64,000 bases of DNA from Halomonas sp. THAF5a. Lineage in GTDB: Bacteria > Pseudomonadota > Gammaproteobacteria > Pseudomonadales > Halomonadaceae. The notes under the pieces were generated by a model. The model did not search any database, was not told the DNA's origin, and saw nothing but the letters and a program-made list of their open reading frames with translations. This document shows, in pieces, positions 43,329 to 54,586 of this stretch. The position numbers and the translations under genes are program-made. The number at the start of each line of letters is the position of its first letter. The stretch's first letter is position 1. The stretch covers positions 2,728,001-2,792,000 of the forward strand of contig NZ_CP045417.1 in the NCBI RefSeq assembly GCF_009363755.1, read 5' to 3'.

Positions 43329-43483
43329 GGCGAGGAGCGGTTCCTGTAGGAGTCGAGGTCACGATGGGCGTCATTCTAACGCATCTGGCCGCCCCGAGTG
43401 CCCTTGCGGGATCGCCGCTCCCGGTCGATAGTGATCACTCGACCCCCAACCCTCGACCAGGACCTCGACAAGGAGACGTCCCG

Positions 43484-45211
43484 ATGCCCCATCGTCTTGT
43501 GTTCCCGCTGGGTGCCGGCCTGCTCGCCGGCACGCTGCTCGTCGCCCCGCCGCTGCTCGCCCAGCCGGCCATCCTCGAGGGCGAACGCTTCCATCCCCAG
43601 GAGGGTGCCGAGGGCATGGTGGCGACCAGCCACTTCCTCGCCTCCCGGGTCGCCCACGATGTGCTCGCCGCCGGCGGCAACGCCGTGGACGCCGCCGTCA
43701 CCGCGGGCTTCGCCCTGGCCGTCACCCAGCCCCGCTCCGGCAACATCGGCGGCGGCGGCTTCATGCTGATCTCCGATGAAAAGAGCGACGAGGTGATCGC
43801 CATCGACTACCGGGAGACGGCCCCGGCGGCCGCCACCGAGACCATGTTCCAGGATGAGGACGGCAACGCCGTCTCCGAATGGTCGCGCTTCACCCACCGC
43901 GCCGCCGGCGTGCCCGGCACCGTGGCGGGTCTCGCCCTGGCGCTGGAAGAGTACGGCACCCTGAGCCTGGCCGAAGCCCTGGCGCCGGCGATCCGCCTGG
44001 CCGAGGAGGGCTTCGAGGTACCCCAGCGCTTCGTCGACGGCGTGAGCGCGACCCGCGAGCGACTGACGAAGTGGGACTCGACCCAGGCGATGTTCTTCAA
44101 GGAGGACGGCAGCCCCTACGAGGTCGGGGACATCTTCCGCCAGCCGGACCTCGCCGCGACCCTCAAGCGCATCGCCGAGCAGGGCGCCCGGGAGTTCTAC
44201 GAGGGCGAGACGGCCGAGCTGATCGTCGCCGAGATGGAACGCCACGACGGCCTGATCACCCGCGAGGACCTGGCCGGCTACCAGCCGGTGGTCCGCGAGC
44301 CGAGCCACGGCAACTACCGCGGCTACGACGTCTACGCCATGAGCCCGCCCTCCTCCGGCGGGGCGCACATCGTACAGATGCTCAACATCCTCGAGGCCTA
44401 CGACATCGGCGAGATGGGCTTCGGCGCGGCCAACACCATGCACGTGATGGCCGAGGCGATGAAGCGCGCCTACGCCGATCGCTCGGAGTACCTGGGGGAC
44501 ACCGACTTCGTCGACGTGCCCCTCGAGGGCATCACCTCCGAGGGCTACGCCGACGAGCTGCGCGCCGAGATCGCCATGGATCGCGCCACGCCGAGCGCCG
44601 ATATCGCCCCGGGCAAGCCGCTGCCTTATGAATCCAACGAGACCACCCACTTCTCCATCGCCGACGACGGCGGGCTGGCGGTCTCCAACACCTACACCAT
44701 CAACTTCAGCTACGGCTCGGGGATCGCCGTGGACGGCGCGGGTTTCCTGCTCAACAACGAGATGGACGACTTCTCCGCCAAGCCCGGGGTGCCCAACGCC
44801 TACGGCCTGATCGGCGGCGCGGCCAACAAGATCGAGCCCGGCAAGCGCATGCTGTCGTCGATGACCCCGACCATCGTCAAGCAGGACGGCAAGAACTTCC
44901 TGATCACCGGCAGCCCCGGGGGCTCGCGGATCATCACCACCACCCTGCAGGTGCTGATGAACGTCATCGACCACGACATGAACATCCAGTCGGCGGTCAG
45001 CGCCCCGCGCCTGCACCACCAGTGGCTGCCCGACGAGCTGCGCATCGAGGCGGGCTTCAGCCCCGATACCCTGGAGCTGCTCGAGGGCAAGGGCCACACC
45101 ATCAGCCAGGAGTCCGCCATGGGTGCCGCCCAGTCGATCGTGATCGAGGACGGCCGCTTCTACGGCGGCGCCGACCCGCGACGCTCCACCTCCTCCGCCA
45201 TGGGGCTCTAG
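43484..45211 (+). CDS. ggt: Gamma-glutamyltransferase
   Basis: GGT hydrolyses glutathione or transfers its glutamyl group in the periplasm. The 575-residue precursor has a signal peptide (about 1-26) and cleaves itself before T387 in ETTHFSIAD, which becomes the nucleophile. It keeps the large-subunit segment GGNAVDAAVTAGFALAVTQP and the substrate motif near LSSMTPTIV and SPGGSRI. The ATG at 43484 follows AAGGAG. It is divergent from rpe and has its own terminator. Confidence 0.94.
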   Translation: MPHRLVFPLGAGLLAGTLLVAPPLLAQPAILEGERFHPQEGAEGMVATSHFLASRVAHDVLAAGGNAVDAAVTAGFALAVTQPRSGNIGGGGFMLISDEKSDEVIAIDYRETAPAAATETMFQDEDGNAVSEWSRFTHRAAGVPGTVAGLALALEEYGTLSLAEALAPAIRLAEEGFEVPQRFVDGVSATRERLTKWDSTQAMFFKEDGSPYEVGDIFRQPDLAATLKRIAEQGAREFYEGETAELIVAEMERHDGLITREDLAGYQPVVREPSHGNYRGYDVYAMSPPSSGGAHIVQMLNILEAYDIGEMGFGAANTMHVMAEAMKRAYADRSEYLGDTDFVDVPLEGITSEGYADELRAEIAMDRATPSADIAPGKPLPYESNETTHFSIADDGGLAVSNTYTINFSYGSGIAVDGAGFLLNNEMDDFSAKPGVPNAYGLIGGAANKIEPGKRMLSSMTPTIVKQDGKNFLITGSPGGSRIITTTLQVLMNVIDHDMNIQSAVSAPRLHHQWLPDELRIEAGFSPDTLELLEGKGHTISQESAMGAAQSIVIEDGRFYGGADPRRSTSSAMGL

Positions 45212-45248
45212 CGCCGCCTCCCGGGTAGCACCCGTGCCCCACCGCCCC

Positions 45249-45275
45249 GACGCCCCCGGCCACGCCGGGGGCGTC
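45249..45275 (+). terminator. ggt terminator
   Basis: GACGCCCCCGGC pairs with GCCGGGGGCGTC around CAC, followed by ATCGTTTC. It lies about 37 bases beyond the ggt stop. Confidence 0.65.
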
Positions 45276-45299
45276 ATCGTTTCAGCATCGACGGATACA

Positions 45300-45392
45300 A
45301 TAGTTCCAAAATAGAATAAAAAACGGCATTGTAATTCCACTTGACGCTGTTTACCTTAGCCGTCTAAGGAAACCGTCGCCCAAGGAGCCACC
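45300..45392 (+). promoter_or_regulatory. Sulfate importer promoter region
   Basis: This A/T-rich stretch (TAGTTCCAAAATAGAATAAA) before sbp contrasts with the GC-rich surroundings and resembles CysB-binding regions. A possible promoter is TTGACG (45340-45345) with TCTAAG 16 bases downstream. Regulation by the CysB encoded in this window is inferred. Confidence 0.45.
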
Positions 45393-46403
45393 ATGTCGCC
45401 GCTGCCCCTCTTCCGCCGCACCCTCGTCGCCTCCGCCATCGCCCTGGGCCTGGCGGGCTCGGCCATGGCCGAGGAGCGCGAGCTGCTCAACTCCTCCTAC
45501 GACATCGCCCGGGAGCTCTTCGCGACCGTCAACCCGGCCTTCCAGTCCCACTGGGAGGAGACGCACGACGACACCCTGAGCATTCAGCAGTCCCACGGTG
45601 GCTCCTCGGCCCAGGCCCGCGCCATCCTCCAGGGGCTGCGCGCCGACGTGGTCACCTACAACCAGGTCACCGACGTCCAGGTGCTGGCCGACGCCGGCCT
45701 GGTCGCCGAGGACTGGCAGCAGCAGCTGCCCAACAACGCCTCGCCCTACTACTCCACCACCGCCTTCCTGGTGCGCAAGGGCAACCCCCTGGGCATCGAG
45801 CGCTGGGAGGACCTGGCCGCCGAGGGCGTCGAGCTGGTGTTCCCCAACCCCAAGACCTCCGGCAACGGCCGCTACACCTACCTCGCCGCCTGGGGCGCCG
45901 CCGAGCGCGCCTTCGACGATGACGAGGCGCGGGTGGAGGCGTTCATGCGCGACTTCCTCGGCAACGTCAAGGTCTTCGACACCGGCGGCCGCGGCGCCAC
46001 CACCAGCTTCATCGAGCGCGGCATCGGCGACGTGCTGATCAGCTTCGAGTCCGAGGTCAACAACATCCGCCAGGAGTACGGCAGCGATGACTACGAGGTG
46101 ATCGTGCCGCCGGTCAGCATCCTGGCCGAGTTCCCGGTGGCGGTGGTCGAGGAGAACGCCGAGCGCAACGGCACCCTGGAACTCGCCCGGGACTACCTCG
46201 AGTTCCTCTACGCCGAGGACACCCAGCGGCTGCTGGCCGGCTTCAACTACCGGGTGCACGACGAGACGGTGGTGGCCGAGTTCGCCGACCGGTTCCCCGA
46301 GACCGAGCTTCTCGAGGTGGAGGAGGTCTTCGGCGGCTGGGACGCGGCCATGGCGACCCACTTCGAAAGCGGCGGTCGCCTCGACCAGCTGCAGCGCCGC
46401 TAA
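45393..46403 (+). CDS. sbp: Sulfate/thiosulfate-binding protein
   Basis: This 336-residue periplasmic protein has a signal peptide (1-25, cut after AMA) and the sulfate-binding fold with [44 protein letters not shown] and [19 protein letters not shown]. It captures sulfate or thiosulfate for the CysTWA importer encoded immediately downstream. Sequence alone does not separate Sbp from CysP. The AT-rich upstream region is a likely CysB target. Confidence 0.93.
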   Translation: MSPLPLFRRTLVASAIALGLAGSAMAEERELLNSSYDIARELFATVNPAFQSHWEETHDDTLSIQQSHGGSSAQARAILQGLRADVVTYNQVTDVQVLADAGLVAEDWQQQLPNNASPYYSTTAFLVRKGNPLGIERWEDLAAEGVELVFPNPKTSGNGRYTYLAAWGAAERAFDDDEARVEAFMRDFLGNVKVFDTGGRGATTSFIERGIGDVLISFESEVNNIRQEYGSDDYEVIVPPVSILAEFPVAVVEENAERNGTLELARDYLEFLYAEDTQRLLAGFNYRVHDETVVAEFADRFPETELLEVEEVFGGWDAAMATHFESGGRLDQLQRR

Positions 46404-46421
46404 GCGCCCGGGGGCCTCGCC

Positions 46422-47288
46422 ATGAGTCAACGCGCCGCGCGCCTGGCCCTGCCCTTGTCCGGCCGCCCCCGGCGGGTGCTGCCGGGCTTCGGGCTCTCGC
46501 TCGGCATCAGCCTGACCTTCGTCTCGCTGGTGCTGCTGCTGCCGCTGACCGGCCTGGTGGGCCAGCTGGCCGGCCTGTCGCTCGGCGAGTACTGGGCCAT
46601 CATCAGCGAGGGGCGGGTGGTCGCCAGCTACCTGACCACCCTCGGTGCCGCCGCGGTGGCGGCGCTGGTCAACGCCGCCTTCGGCCTGCTGCTGGCCTGG
46701 GTGCTGGTGCGCTACGACTTCCCCGGCAAGCGCGCCCTGGACGCGCTGATGGACCTGCCCTTCGCCCTGCCCACCGCGGTGGCCGGCATCACCCTGGCGA
46801 CCCTCTACTCAAGCAACGGCTGGATGGGCCGGACGCTCGCCCCGCTGGGCCTGGAGGTGGCCTACACCTGGGTGGGCATCGCCCTGGCCATGGCCTTCAC
46901 CAGCATCCCCTTCGTGGTGCGCACGGTGCAGCCGATCCTCGAGGACCTGCCCCACGAGGTCGACGAGGCGGCCATGACCCTGGGGGCCCGGGACGGCGTC
47001 GCCTTCCGGCGGGTGATCCTGCCGCACCTGTGGCCGGCGCTGGTCACCGGCACCGGGCTCGCCTTCGTGCGCTCGCTGGGCGAGTTCGGCGCGGTGATCT
47101 TCATCGCCGGCAACATGCCCTACGAGACCGAGATCACCTCGCTGATGATCTTCGTCAAGCTGCAGGAGTATGACTACGTGGGCGCCTCGGCCATCGCCTC
47201 GGTGGTGCTCGCCACCTCGCTCGCGCTGCTGCTGGCCATCAACCTGTGGCAGGGGCGCTTCATCCGCCGCCTGCACGGAGGCTCCTGA
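46422..47288 (+). CDS. cysT: Sulfate ABC transporter permease CysT
   Basis: This 288-residue inner-membrane permease is one half of the sulfate channel. It begins with an Arg-rich segment before the first helix (RPRRVLPGFGLSLGISLTFV) and has the CysT-type segments MDLPFALPTAVAGITLATLYSSNG and the EAA loop EVDEAAMTLGARDGVAFRRVILPHLWPAL. It lies 18 bases after sbp and one base before cysW. Confidence 0.95.
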   Translation: MSQRAARLALPLSGRPRRVLPGFGLSLGISLTFVSLVLLLPLTGLVGQLAGLSLGEYWAIISEGRVVASYLTTLGAAAVAALVNAAFGLLLAWVLVRYDFPGKRALDALMDLPFALPTAVAGITLATLYSSNGWMGRTLAPLGLEVAYTWVGIALAMAFTSIPFVVRTVQPILEDLPHEVDEAAMTLGARDGVAFRRVILPHLWPALVTGTGLAFVRSLGEFGAVIFIAGNMPYETEITSLMIFVKLQEYDYVGASAIASVVLATSLALLLAINLWQGRFIRRLHGGS

Positions 47289-47289
47289 C

Positions 47290-48113
47290 ATGCAACGCAT
47301 CGGTGATGCACCGGCCCTGCGCCGCCTGCTGATCGGCGCCGCGGTGGCACTCGCGGCGCTGTTCCTGCTGCTGCCGCTGGTGGCGATCTTCGCCCAGGCC
47401 TTCGCCCAGGGCCTCGGCACCTTCTGGACCAACGTCAGCGACACCTACACCCTGGCCGCCATCGGCCTGACGCTCTTCGTCACCGCCCTGACCATCCCCA
47501 TCAACCTGGTGTTCGGGGTGATGCTGGCCTGGCTGGTGACCCGCTTCGCCTTTCCGGGCCGGCGCCTGCTGCAGACCCTGATCGACATCCCCTTCGCCAT
47601 CTCGCCGGTGGTGGCGGGCCTGGTCTACCTGCTGCTCTACGGCCGCAACGGCTGGCTCGGCGGCTGGCTCGACGCCCACGACATCCAGCTGATGTTCGCC
47701 TGGCCGGGCATCCTGATGGTCACCGTCTTCGTCACCTGCCCCTTCGTCGCCCGGGAGCTGATCCCGCTGATGCAGGCCCAGGGCTCCCGGGAGGAGGAGG
47801 CGGCGGTGACGCTCGGCGCCTCGGGCTTCACGCTGTTTCGCCGGGTCACCCTGCCCAACATCCGCTGGGCGCTGCTCTACGGGGTGATCCTGACCAACGC
47901 CCGGGCGGTGGGCGAGTTCGGCGCGGTCTCGGTGGTCTCCGGGGCGATCCGCGGCCAGACCAACACCCTGCCGCTGCACGTCGAGCTGCTGTATCAGGAC
48001 TACAACACCGTGGGCGCCTTCGCCAGCGCCGCCCTGCTGGCCCTGATCGCCCTGTTCACCCTGGCCGCCAAGGCCGGCCTGGAGTGGCGCGCCGCGCGCC
48101 GGGAGGCCCTCGC

Positions 48114-48117
<4 letters not shown>
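47290..48117 (+). CDS. cysW: Sulfate ABC transporter permease CysW
   Basis: This 275-residue permease pairs with CysT. It has six helices and the CysW-type stretches IDIPFAISPVVAGLVYLLLYGRNG and EEEAAVTLGASGFTLFRRVTLPNIRWALLYG. The ATG at 47290, after a GGAGG site inside the end of cysT, gives the standard length. The stop overlaps the cysA start (ATGA). Confidence 0.95.
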
Positions 48118-49217
<1,100 letters not shown>

Positions 49218-49275
49218 TGGGGCGCCCCGCGGGGCGATATACTCGGGTTCCCGATCCGTCATCAGGAGCTCCCCC

Positions 49276-49866
49276 ATGCAGCGTCGACGCCTCCTTCGGG
49301 CCTGCGCCCTGCTTCTCGCCGCCGGCTGGCTGGCCGGCTGCGCCAGCCCCCACTACCTGCAGCTCGATCCCCGACGCACGGCCGCCGTGCCCCAGACGGG
49401 CAGCGGCCAGGCCGTGACGGTGACGGCCGTGGACGGCCGTGACAGCGAGGTGCTCGGCACCCGCACCGGCAGCGCCATGTCCACCGCGGTGATCACCGTC
49501 AACGCCCACGAGCTGGTGCCCGCGCTGCAGGCCGAGGCCGAGCGCGCGGTACGCGAGATGGGCTTTACCCCCACCACCGAGCGCGCCGAGGGGCGGCCCA
49601 GCCTGACGCTGACCCTCGATCACCTGGGCTACAAGCGCGGCGAGAGCCGTCCCTTCATCGACGAGGCGCGCCTCGAGGCGGTGCTCGTCGCCGAGGCGGT
49701 CAATGCCGGCACCACCTACACCGGCACCTATACCTCGCGCCGCACCCAGGGCTACGCCCTGCGCCCCGACAAGGACGCCAACACCCGGATGGTCAACGAC
49801 CTCATCTCCGACGGCCTGGATCGTGCCTTCCGCGACCCGGAGCTCGGGCGCCTGCTGGCGCGCTGA
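49276..49866 (+). CDS. YajG-family lipoprotein
   Basis: This 196-residue protein has a type II signal peptide with lipobox LAGC (lipidated C22). The mature part resembles the YajG family (LQLDPRRTAAVPQTGSGQAVTVTAVDGRDSEVLGTRTG), of unknown function in the outer membrane. A TATACT element lies at 49238-49243, 33 bases upstream, suggesting its own promoter after cysA. It converges on tpm. Confidence 0.82.
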   Translation: MQRRRLLRACALLLAAGWLAGCASPHYLQLDPRRTAAVPQTGSGQAVTVTAVDGRDSEVLGTRTGSAMSTAVITVNAHELVPALQAEAERAVREMGFTPTTERAEGRPSLTLTLDHLGYKRGESRPFIDEARLEAVLVAEAVNAGTTYTGTYTSRRTQGYALRPDKDANTRMVNDLISDGLDRAFRDPELGRLLAR

Positions 49867-49900
49867 GCCCGCCGGCCGGGCCGCCCCGCCGCGGTTCACC

Positions 49901-50533
49901 TCATGCGGTCGGCGGCCCGCGACGCTCCAGCGCCCAGATGCTCTCGCGAAAGCCGCTGCCCGGCTCCGGCTCGCCGTCCTCCAGGTGGGTGACGCGGAAG
50001 TTGGGGGCGAAGAGCGCCCGCACCTCCTCGGCATCGACGCTGTAGGGCGGCCCGCCCGGGTCCCGGGTCAGGCTGATCAGCAGGCCCCGGCTCCCCGGCG
50101 GCAGCAGCTGCGCCAGGTGGAAGGCGTAGCGCTGGCGGGTGGCCTCGGGCAGCGCGATCAGCGCGGCCCGATCGTAGAAGGCGCCGATCTCGGCGGCCTG
50201 ATCGATATGGAAGTGGAAGAAGTCCCCCCGCCACAGCTCCACGCTGCCCTGGCGACAGACATCGAAGCCATCCTGGTGGTAGCGGGTGACATCCCCCCGG
50301 CCCTCGGCGACGAACTGGGCGATGGCCGCCTCGGCGAGCTCGATGCCGAGCACCGGGTGGTCGCGCCTCGCCAGCCAGCGCATGTCGAGGCTCTTGCCGC
50401 ACAGCGGCACCAGCACCTTGGTCCCGGCCCGCACCTTCAGCGCGGGCCAGTGGCGAACGAGGGCCGGGTGGGGCGCATCGCGGTGGAAACCGATGCGCCC
50501 CTCCTCCCAGCGCTTGAGCCAGTCGTCCGTCAT
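49901..50533 (-). CDS. tpm: Thiopurine S-methyltransferase
   Basis: This 210-residue SAM-dependent methylase matches bacterial TPMT, which methylates thiols and oxidised selenium or tellurium compounds. Family motifs are present: WLKRWEEGRIGFHRDAPHPAL at the start, VLVPLCGKSLDMRWLA (SAM site) and YDRAALIALPEATRQRYA. The ATG at 50533 gives the usual length; the longer open frame is antisense shadow. It starts two bases after the stop of the SH3 gene, so they are co-transcribed. Confidence 0.93.
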   Translation of the reverse strand: MTDDWLKRWEEGRIGFHRDAPHPALVRHWPALKVRAGTKVLVPLCGKSLDMRWLARRDHPVLGIELAEAAIAQFVAEGRGDVTRYHQDGFDVCRQGSVELWRGDFFHFHIDQAAEIGAFYDRAALIALPEATRQRYAFHLAQLLPPGSRGLLISLTRDPGGPPYSVDAEEVRALFAPNFRVTHLEDGEPEPGSGFRESIWALERRGPPTA

Positions 50534-50535
50534 GC

Positions 50536-51171
50536 TCAGAACCAGCGGTCGCGCTTGCGCCGACGCCGCGGCAGGTGGGGCACGATCAGGCCGACCAGCA
50601 GGCCCGCCCCGGCGACCCCGCCGCCATACATGAAGTAGCGCATCAGCAGATCCTCCTCCTGGGTATCCAGGCGCGCCTGGAACTCCCGGATGGTGGACCG
50701 CGACTGCGCGGTCTCCTCCTCGAGGGCCTGGTTGCGCGCCTCGAGCTCCTCGATGCGCGCCTCGCGGCTCTCGAGGGTCTCGGTCATGGTCGCGGTGCGG
50801 GTCTCCCAGGTCTCGTTGATGCCGGCGAGCTCCGCGGTCAGCTCCTCGACCCGGGTCTCCAGGGCCGGCAGCCGCTGCTGGGCGCTGGGCTCGGACTGGA
50901 GCTCGCTGCTGAGCACCCAGACGACGTCTCCCTCGCCGTCCTCGACCCGGCTGTAGTCGCCGCTGGTCTCGAGCACGGTCACGGGCTCCCCGGCGGTCAG
51001 GGTGCCGATGATCCGATAGCCGTCGGTCGGGCCGCTGCGCACGAAGGTGGTGAGCTCGTCCGACACCCAGGTGCCGCCGTCGGCATCGGCGGCGTCCTGG
51101 GCGTGGAGGGCGGGCGGCAGCGTCGCGAGCGCGACGCCGAGTGTCAGAATCTTGAGTCTGTGTATCGTCAT
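50536..51171 (-). CDS. SH3-domain membrane protein (TIGR04211/YgiM type)
   Basis: This 211-residue protein has a signal peptide (ending AHAQDAADA), a bacterial SH3 domain (WVSDELTTFVRSGPTDGYRIIGTLTAGEPVTVLET), a Glu/Arg-rich coiled coil (about residues 95-170), and a C-terminal membrane helix (MYGGGVAGAGLLVGLIVPHL) with a basic tail RRRRKRDR. It matches the YgiM/TIGR04211 pattern, of uncertain cell-envelope function. It leads tpm. Confidence 0.85.
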   Translation of the reverse strand: MTIHRLKILTLGVALATLPPALHAQDAADADGGTWVSDELTTFVRSGPTDGYRIIGTLTAGEPVTVLETSGDYSRVEDGEGDVVWVLSSELQSEPSAQQRLPALETRVEELTAELAGINETWETRTATMTETLESREARIEELEARNQALEEETAQSRSTIREFQARLDTQEEDLLMRYFMYGGGVAGAGLLVGLIVPHLPRRRRKRDRWF

Positions 51172-51283
51172 GCCATCGTCCTGGCTTGTCCAAGGCTCGC
51201 GTGTCGTTGCTCTGCGTGACGGATTCACCGCGCCCGGCCGTCCCTGCCGGGCGCGGCGGCGATGCGTGGTTCACGGGGACGGG

Positions 51284-51306
51284 TTACCCACAGCTGCTGT
51301 GGACAA
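51284..51306. promoter_or_regulatory. Inverted pair of DnaA-box-like sites
   Basis: TTACCCACA (51284-51292) and TGTGGACAA (51298-51306, reverse complement TTGTCCACA) each differ from the DnaA box TTATCCACA by one base and face each other across five bases. They could be DnaA-binding sites that regulate the neighbouring promoters. Binding is inferred only. Confidence 0.4.
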
Positions 51307-51483
51307 CCATCGGGAAAACCGCTGGAAACCCGCCGCCAGCCGGCGCGACCATCGTCCCGGTCACAAACCGGTCATTTTCTGACCAGCCGATGATCCCCGG
51401 CCCCGTCCTCGAAAGGCCCACAGCGTACCACAGTCGGGCCCCTCGACCGCGGGGCCACACTGGCCCCGCTGCCGGCTGCGGCG

Positions 51484-51489
51484 TATAAT
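51484..51489 (+). promoter_or_regulatory. miaB promoter -10 element
   Basis: A perfect TATAAT lies 88 bases before the miaB ATG, followed by GCAGGG. The -35 position holds only TGGCCC, a weak match. Confidence 0.45.
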
Positions 51490-51577
51490 GCAGGGTCTTG
51501 TCTCGGGTGGCCATCCGGCCATCTCCCCACGTCCATCCAACGGTGTCCCGTCGCGCCAGCTGCCGCGACCTACTCTT

Positions 51578-52921
51578 ATGGCGAAGAAACTCTTCATCAA
51601 GACGCACGGCTGCCAGATGAACGAGTACGATTCCGCGCGCATGGCGGATCTGCTCGGCGAATCCCACCAGCTCGAGCTCACCGACGACGAGCGCGATGCC
51701 GACGTCATCCTGCTCAACACCTGCTCCATCCGCGAGAAGGCCCAGGAGAAGGTCTTCCATCAGCTCGGCCGCTGGAAGAAGCTCAAGGAGGCCAACCCGG
51801 AGCTGGTGATCGGCGTGGGCGGCTGCGTGGCCAGCCAGGAGGGCGAGGCCCTGCGCAAGCGCGCGCCCCATGTGGACATGGTGTTCGGTCCCCAGACCCT
51901 GCACCGGGTGCCGAGCATGCTCGACGCGCGGGCCGACGACAAGATCTCGGTGGTCGACGTCACCTTCCCCGAGGTCGAGAAGTTCGACCACCTGCCCCAG
52001 CCAAGCTCCGACGGCGCCACCGCCTTCGTCTCGATCATGGAGGGCTGCTCCAAGTACTGCACCTTCTGCGTGGTGCCCTACACCCGCGGCGAGGAGGTCT
52101 CGCGCCCCTTCGAGGCGGTGATGGACGAGGTCATCCACCTGGCCGACCAGGGCGTGCGCGAGATCAACCTGCTGGGCCAGAACGTCAACGCCTACCGCGG
52201 CGAGAACCGGCTCGGCGACGAGATCGACCTGGCCGAGCTGATCGCCTGCGTGGCCGCCGTCGAGGGCATCGACCGCATCCGCTTCACCACCTCGCACCCG
52301 GTGGAGTTCTCGGACAGCCTGATCGAGGCCTACGGCGAGATCCCGGAGCTGGTCAGCCACCTCCACCTGCCGGTGCAGGCGGGCTCCGACCGGGTGCTCG
52401 CCGCCATGAAGCGCGGCCACACGGTGGAGGAGTACGTCGCCAAGATGGAGCGCATCCGCGCCCTGCGCCCCGACATCAGCTTCTCCTCGGACTTCATCAT
52501 CGGCTTCCCCGGCGAGACCGCCGAGGACTTCGCCTCGACCATGGACCTGATCCATCGCATCGGCTTCGATCACTCCTTCAGCTTCGTCTACTCGGCGCGC
52601 CCCGGCACCCCGGCGGCCGGCCTCGAGGACGACACCCCGGAGAGCGTCAAGAAGCAGCGCCTGGCGATCCTCCAGGAGCGCATCAATCAGCAGGCCATGC
52701 AGATCAGCCGGCGGATGGTGGGCACCACCCAGCGCATCCTGGTCACCGGCTTCTCGCCCAAGGACCCGGGCCAGCTCTCGGGGCGCACCGAGAACAACCG
52801 CGTGGTCAACTTCCGCGCCGCCAACCCCTTCGAGCTGATCGGCTACTTCGTCGACGTCGAGATCACCGAGGCGCTGCCCAACTCCCTGCGCGGCGAGCTC
52901 GCCTCCCCCGAGCGCTTCTGA
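51578..52921 (+). CDS. miaB: tRNA-2-methylthio-N6-dimethylallyladenosine synthase MiaB
   Basis: MiaB adds the 2-methylthio group to i6A37 in tRNAs reading UNN codons. The 447-residue radical-SAM enzyme has the N-terminal 4Fe-4S domain ([30 protein letters not shown]), the radical SAM motif GCSKYCTFC near residue 155, and a C-terminal TRAM domain. The ATG at 51578 gives the family start [12 protein letters not shown]. It heads the conserved miaB-ybeZ-ybeY-corC-lnt group. Confidence 0.96.
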   Translation: MAKKLFIKTHGCQMNEYDSARMADLLGESHQLELTDDERDADVILLNTCSIREKAQEKVFHQLGRWKKLKEANPELVIGVGGCVASQEGEALRKRAPHVDMVFGPQTLHRVPSMLDARADDKISVVDVTFPEVEKFDHLPQPSSDGATAFVSIMEGCSKYCTFCVVPYTRGEEVSRPFEAVMDEVIHLADQGVREINLLGQNVNAYRGENRLGDEIDLAELIACVAAVEGIDRIRFTTSHPVEFSDSLIEAYGEIPELVSHLHLPVQAGSDRVLAAMKRGHTVEEYVAKMERIRALRPDISFSSDFIIGFPGETAEDFASTMDLIHRIGFDHSFSFVYSARPGTPAAGLEDDTPESVKKQRLAILQERINQQAMQISRRMVGTTQRILVTGFSPKDPGQLSGRTENNRVVNFRAANPFELIGYFVDVEITEALPNSLRGELASPERF

Positions 52922-52994
52922 GTCAGCGATTGCCCCGGCCGGCGCCGGGGCAGTAAGCTGGACACCACATCCACAACGCACGGATCCCCCCGTC

Positions 52995-54077
52995 TTGAGC
53001 CAGCCATCTTCTCAGGCCAACCGCATCATCACCCTGAACCTGGAACCCAACGACCCGCGCCGCCTGGCCAACCTCTGCGGCCAGCGCGATGAGCATCTCA
53101 AGCTGGTCGAGGCCCGGCTGGGCATCACCCTGCGCAACCGCGGCAACATCTTCCAGCTCGCCGGGCCCGCCCACCGCGTCAAGGCCGCCGCCAACGTGCT
53201 GGAGCACCTCTACCGGGAGACCGAGGCCAGCGACCTCGAGCCCGACACGGTCCACCTCTTCCTCCAGGAGTCCGGGCTCGAGGCGCTGGACGAGGAAGAG
53301 GGCGACGAGGCCAGCGACGACGTCCTGCTGCGCACCCCGCGGGCGGTGATCAAGCCCCGCGGCCTCAACCAGCAGGGCTACGTCCAGAGCATCCGTGCCC
53401 ACGACATCAACTTCGGCATCGGCCCCGCCGGCACCGGCAAGACCTACCTGGCCGTGGCCGCCGCGGTGGAGGCGCTCAACCAGCAGGAGGTGCGTCGCAT
53501 CCTGCTGGTGCGCCCGGCCGTGGAGGCCGGCGAGAAGCTCGGCTTCCTGCCCGGGGACCTGGCCCAGAAGATCGATCCCTACCTGCGTCCGCTCTACGAC
53601 GCCCTCTACGAGATGATCGGCTTCGAGCAGGTGGCCAAGCTGATCGAGCGCCAGGTGATCGAGATCGCCCCGCTGGCCTACATGCGCGGGCGCACCCTCA
53701 ACAACGCCTTCATCATCCTCGACGAGAGCCAGAACACCACCCGCGAGCAGATGAAGATGTTCCTGACCCGCATCGGCTTCGGCTCCACGGCGGTGATCAC
53801 CGGCGACGTGACCCAGGTCGACCTGCCCCGCGGCCAGACCTCGGGGCTGATCCAGGTGCTCGACGTGCTCAAGGGCACGCCGGGGATCGGCGTGACCCAC
53901 TTCGCCGCCAAGGACGTGGTGCGCCACCCCCTAGTCCAGCGCATCATCGAGGCCTACGACCACTTCGAGGCGGAGCAGGAGGAGCAGGCGCGCGCCAGGC
54001 GTGAGGCCCGCGAGCAGGAGCGCGAGGCCATCCGCCAGGAGCGCCGCGAGCGCCAGGACGAGCGGGGCGACGTGTGA
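52995..54077 (+). CDS. ybeZ: PhoH-like ATPase YbeZ
   Basis: YbeZ is a PhoH-family P-loop ATPase linked to YbeY and RNA metabolism. The 360-residue product has an N-terminal KH-like part, Walker A GPAGTGKT at 143-150, Walker B IILDESQN near 245, and a highly charged Glu/Arg C-terminal tail (about 325-360). The only suitable start is TTG at 52995 with no clear ribosome site; no in-frame ATG occurs until far inside. It overlaps ybeY by four bases (GTGA). Confidence 0.93.
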   Translation: MSQPSSQANRIITLNLEPNDPRRLANLCGQRDEHLKLVEARLGITLRNRGNIFQLAGPAHRVKAAANVLEHLYRETEASDLEPDTVHLFLQESGLEALDEEEGDEASDDVLLRTPRAVIKPRGLNQQGYVQSIRAHDINFGIGPAGTGKTYLAVAAAVEALNQQEVRRILLVRPAVEAGEKLGFLPGDLAQKIDPYLRPLYDALYEMIGFEQVAKLIERQVIEIAPLAYMRGRTLNNAFIILDESQNTTREQMKMFLTRIGFGSTAVITGDVTQVDLPRGQTSGLIQVLDVLKGTPGIGVTHFAAKDVVRHPLVQRIIEAYDHFEAEQEEQARARREAREQEREAIRQERRERQDERGDV

Positions 54078-54586
54078 ACGAGGTCGTCGTCGATCGCCAG
54101 GTGGCCGTCGAGGAGGCGGCCCTGCCGACCCAGGCCGAGCTCGAGGCGTGGGTCGCGGCCGTGCTCGCCCGCCATCCCGACGAGACGCGCCGCGAACTGA
54201 CCGTGCGCTTCGTCGACGCCGAGGAGAGCCAGGTCCTGAACCGCGACTACCGCCGCAAGGACAAGCCCACCAACGTGCTCTCCTTCCCCTTCGAGGGCCC
54301 GCCCGGGATCGACCTGCCGCTGCTCGGCGACCTGGTGATCTGCCATCCGGTCGTGGCCCGGGAGGCCCGCGAGCAGGACAAGTCCACGCCCGCTCACTAC
54401 GCTCACATGGTGATCCACGGCACCCTGCACCTGCTGGGGTACGATCACATCGAGGACGCCGAGGCCGAGACCATGGAGGCCCTCGAGCGGGAGATCCTGG
54501 CATCGCTGGGGATCGCCGATCCCTATCTCACCCCCAGCCCTCCGCACCGCGATACCGACCACGAGGACGAGAGAGCCGACGCATGA
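54074..54586 (+). CDS. ybeY: Endoribonuclease YbeY
   Basis: YbeY is a zinc endoribonuclease acting in 16S rRNA 3'-end maturation and ribosome quality control. The 170-residue protein has the metal motif [11 protein letters not shown] with H115, H119 and H125, and the conserved Arg region [18 protein letters not shown]. It starts with GTG overlapping the ybeZ stop, and its stop overlaps corC (ATGA), so the three genes are translationally coupled. Confidence 0.96.
   Translation: MNEVVVDRQVAVEEAALPTQAELEAWVAAVLARHPDETRRELTVRFVDAEESQVLNRDYRRKDKPTNVLSFPFEGPPGIDLPLLGDLVICHPVVAREAREQDKSTPAHYAHMVIHGTLHLLGYDHIEDAEAETMEALEREILASLGIADPYLTPSPPHRDTDHEDERADA

Larger units (their letters stand above)
51172..51577. 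other. Intergenic region with hairpin, inverted DnaA-box-like pair and miaB -10
   Basis: This 406-base divergent gap holds three recognisable elements: a perfect 10-bp hairpin CGCGCCCGGC/GCCGGGCGCG (51229-51255), an inverted pair of DnaA-box-like nonamers (51284-51292 and 51298-51306), and a TATAAT at 51484-51489 upstream of miaB. I see no gene; a frame reading through it has no domain. Confidence 0.5.

Noticed and set aside
49218..49237. Terminator after cysA formed by GCGCCCCGCGGGGCG
   Set aside because: The palindrome is short, has no T-run and merges with the promoter region of the lipoprotein gene.
50534..51274. Upstream extension of the tpm frame
   Set aside because: It is an out-of-frame reading of the SH3 protein gene; the normal TPMT start MTDDWLKRW is at 50533.
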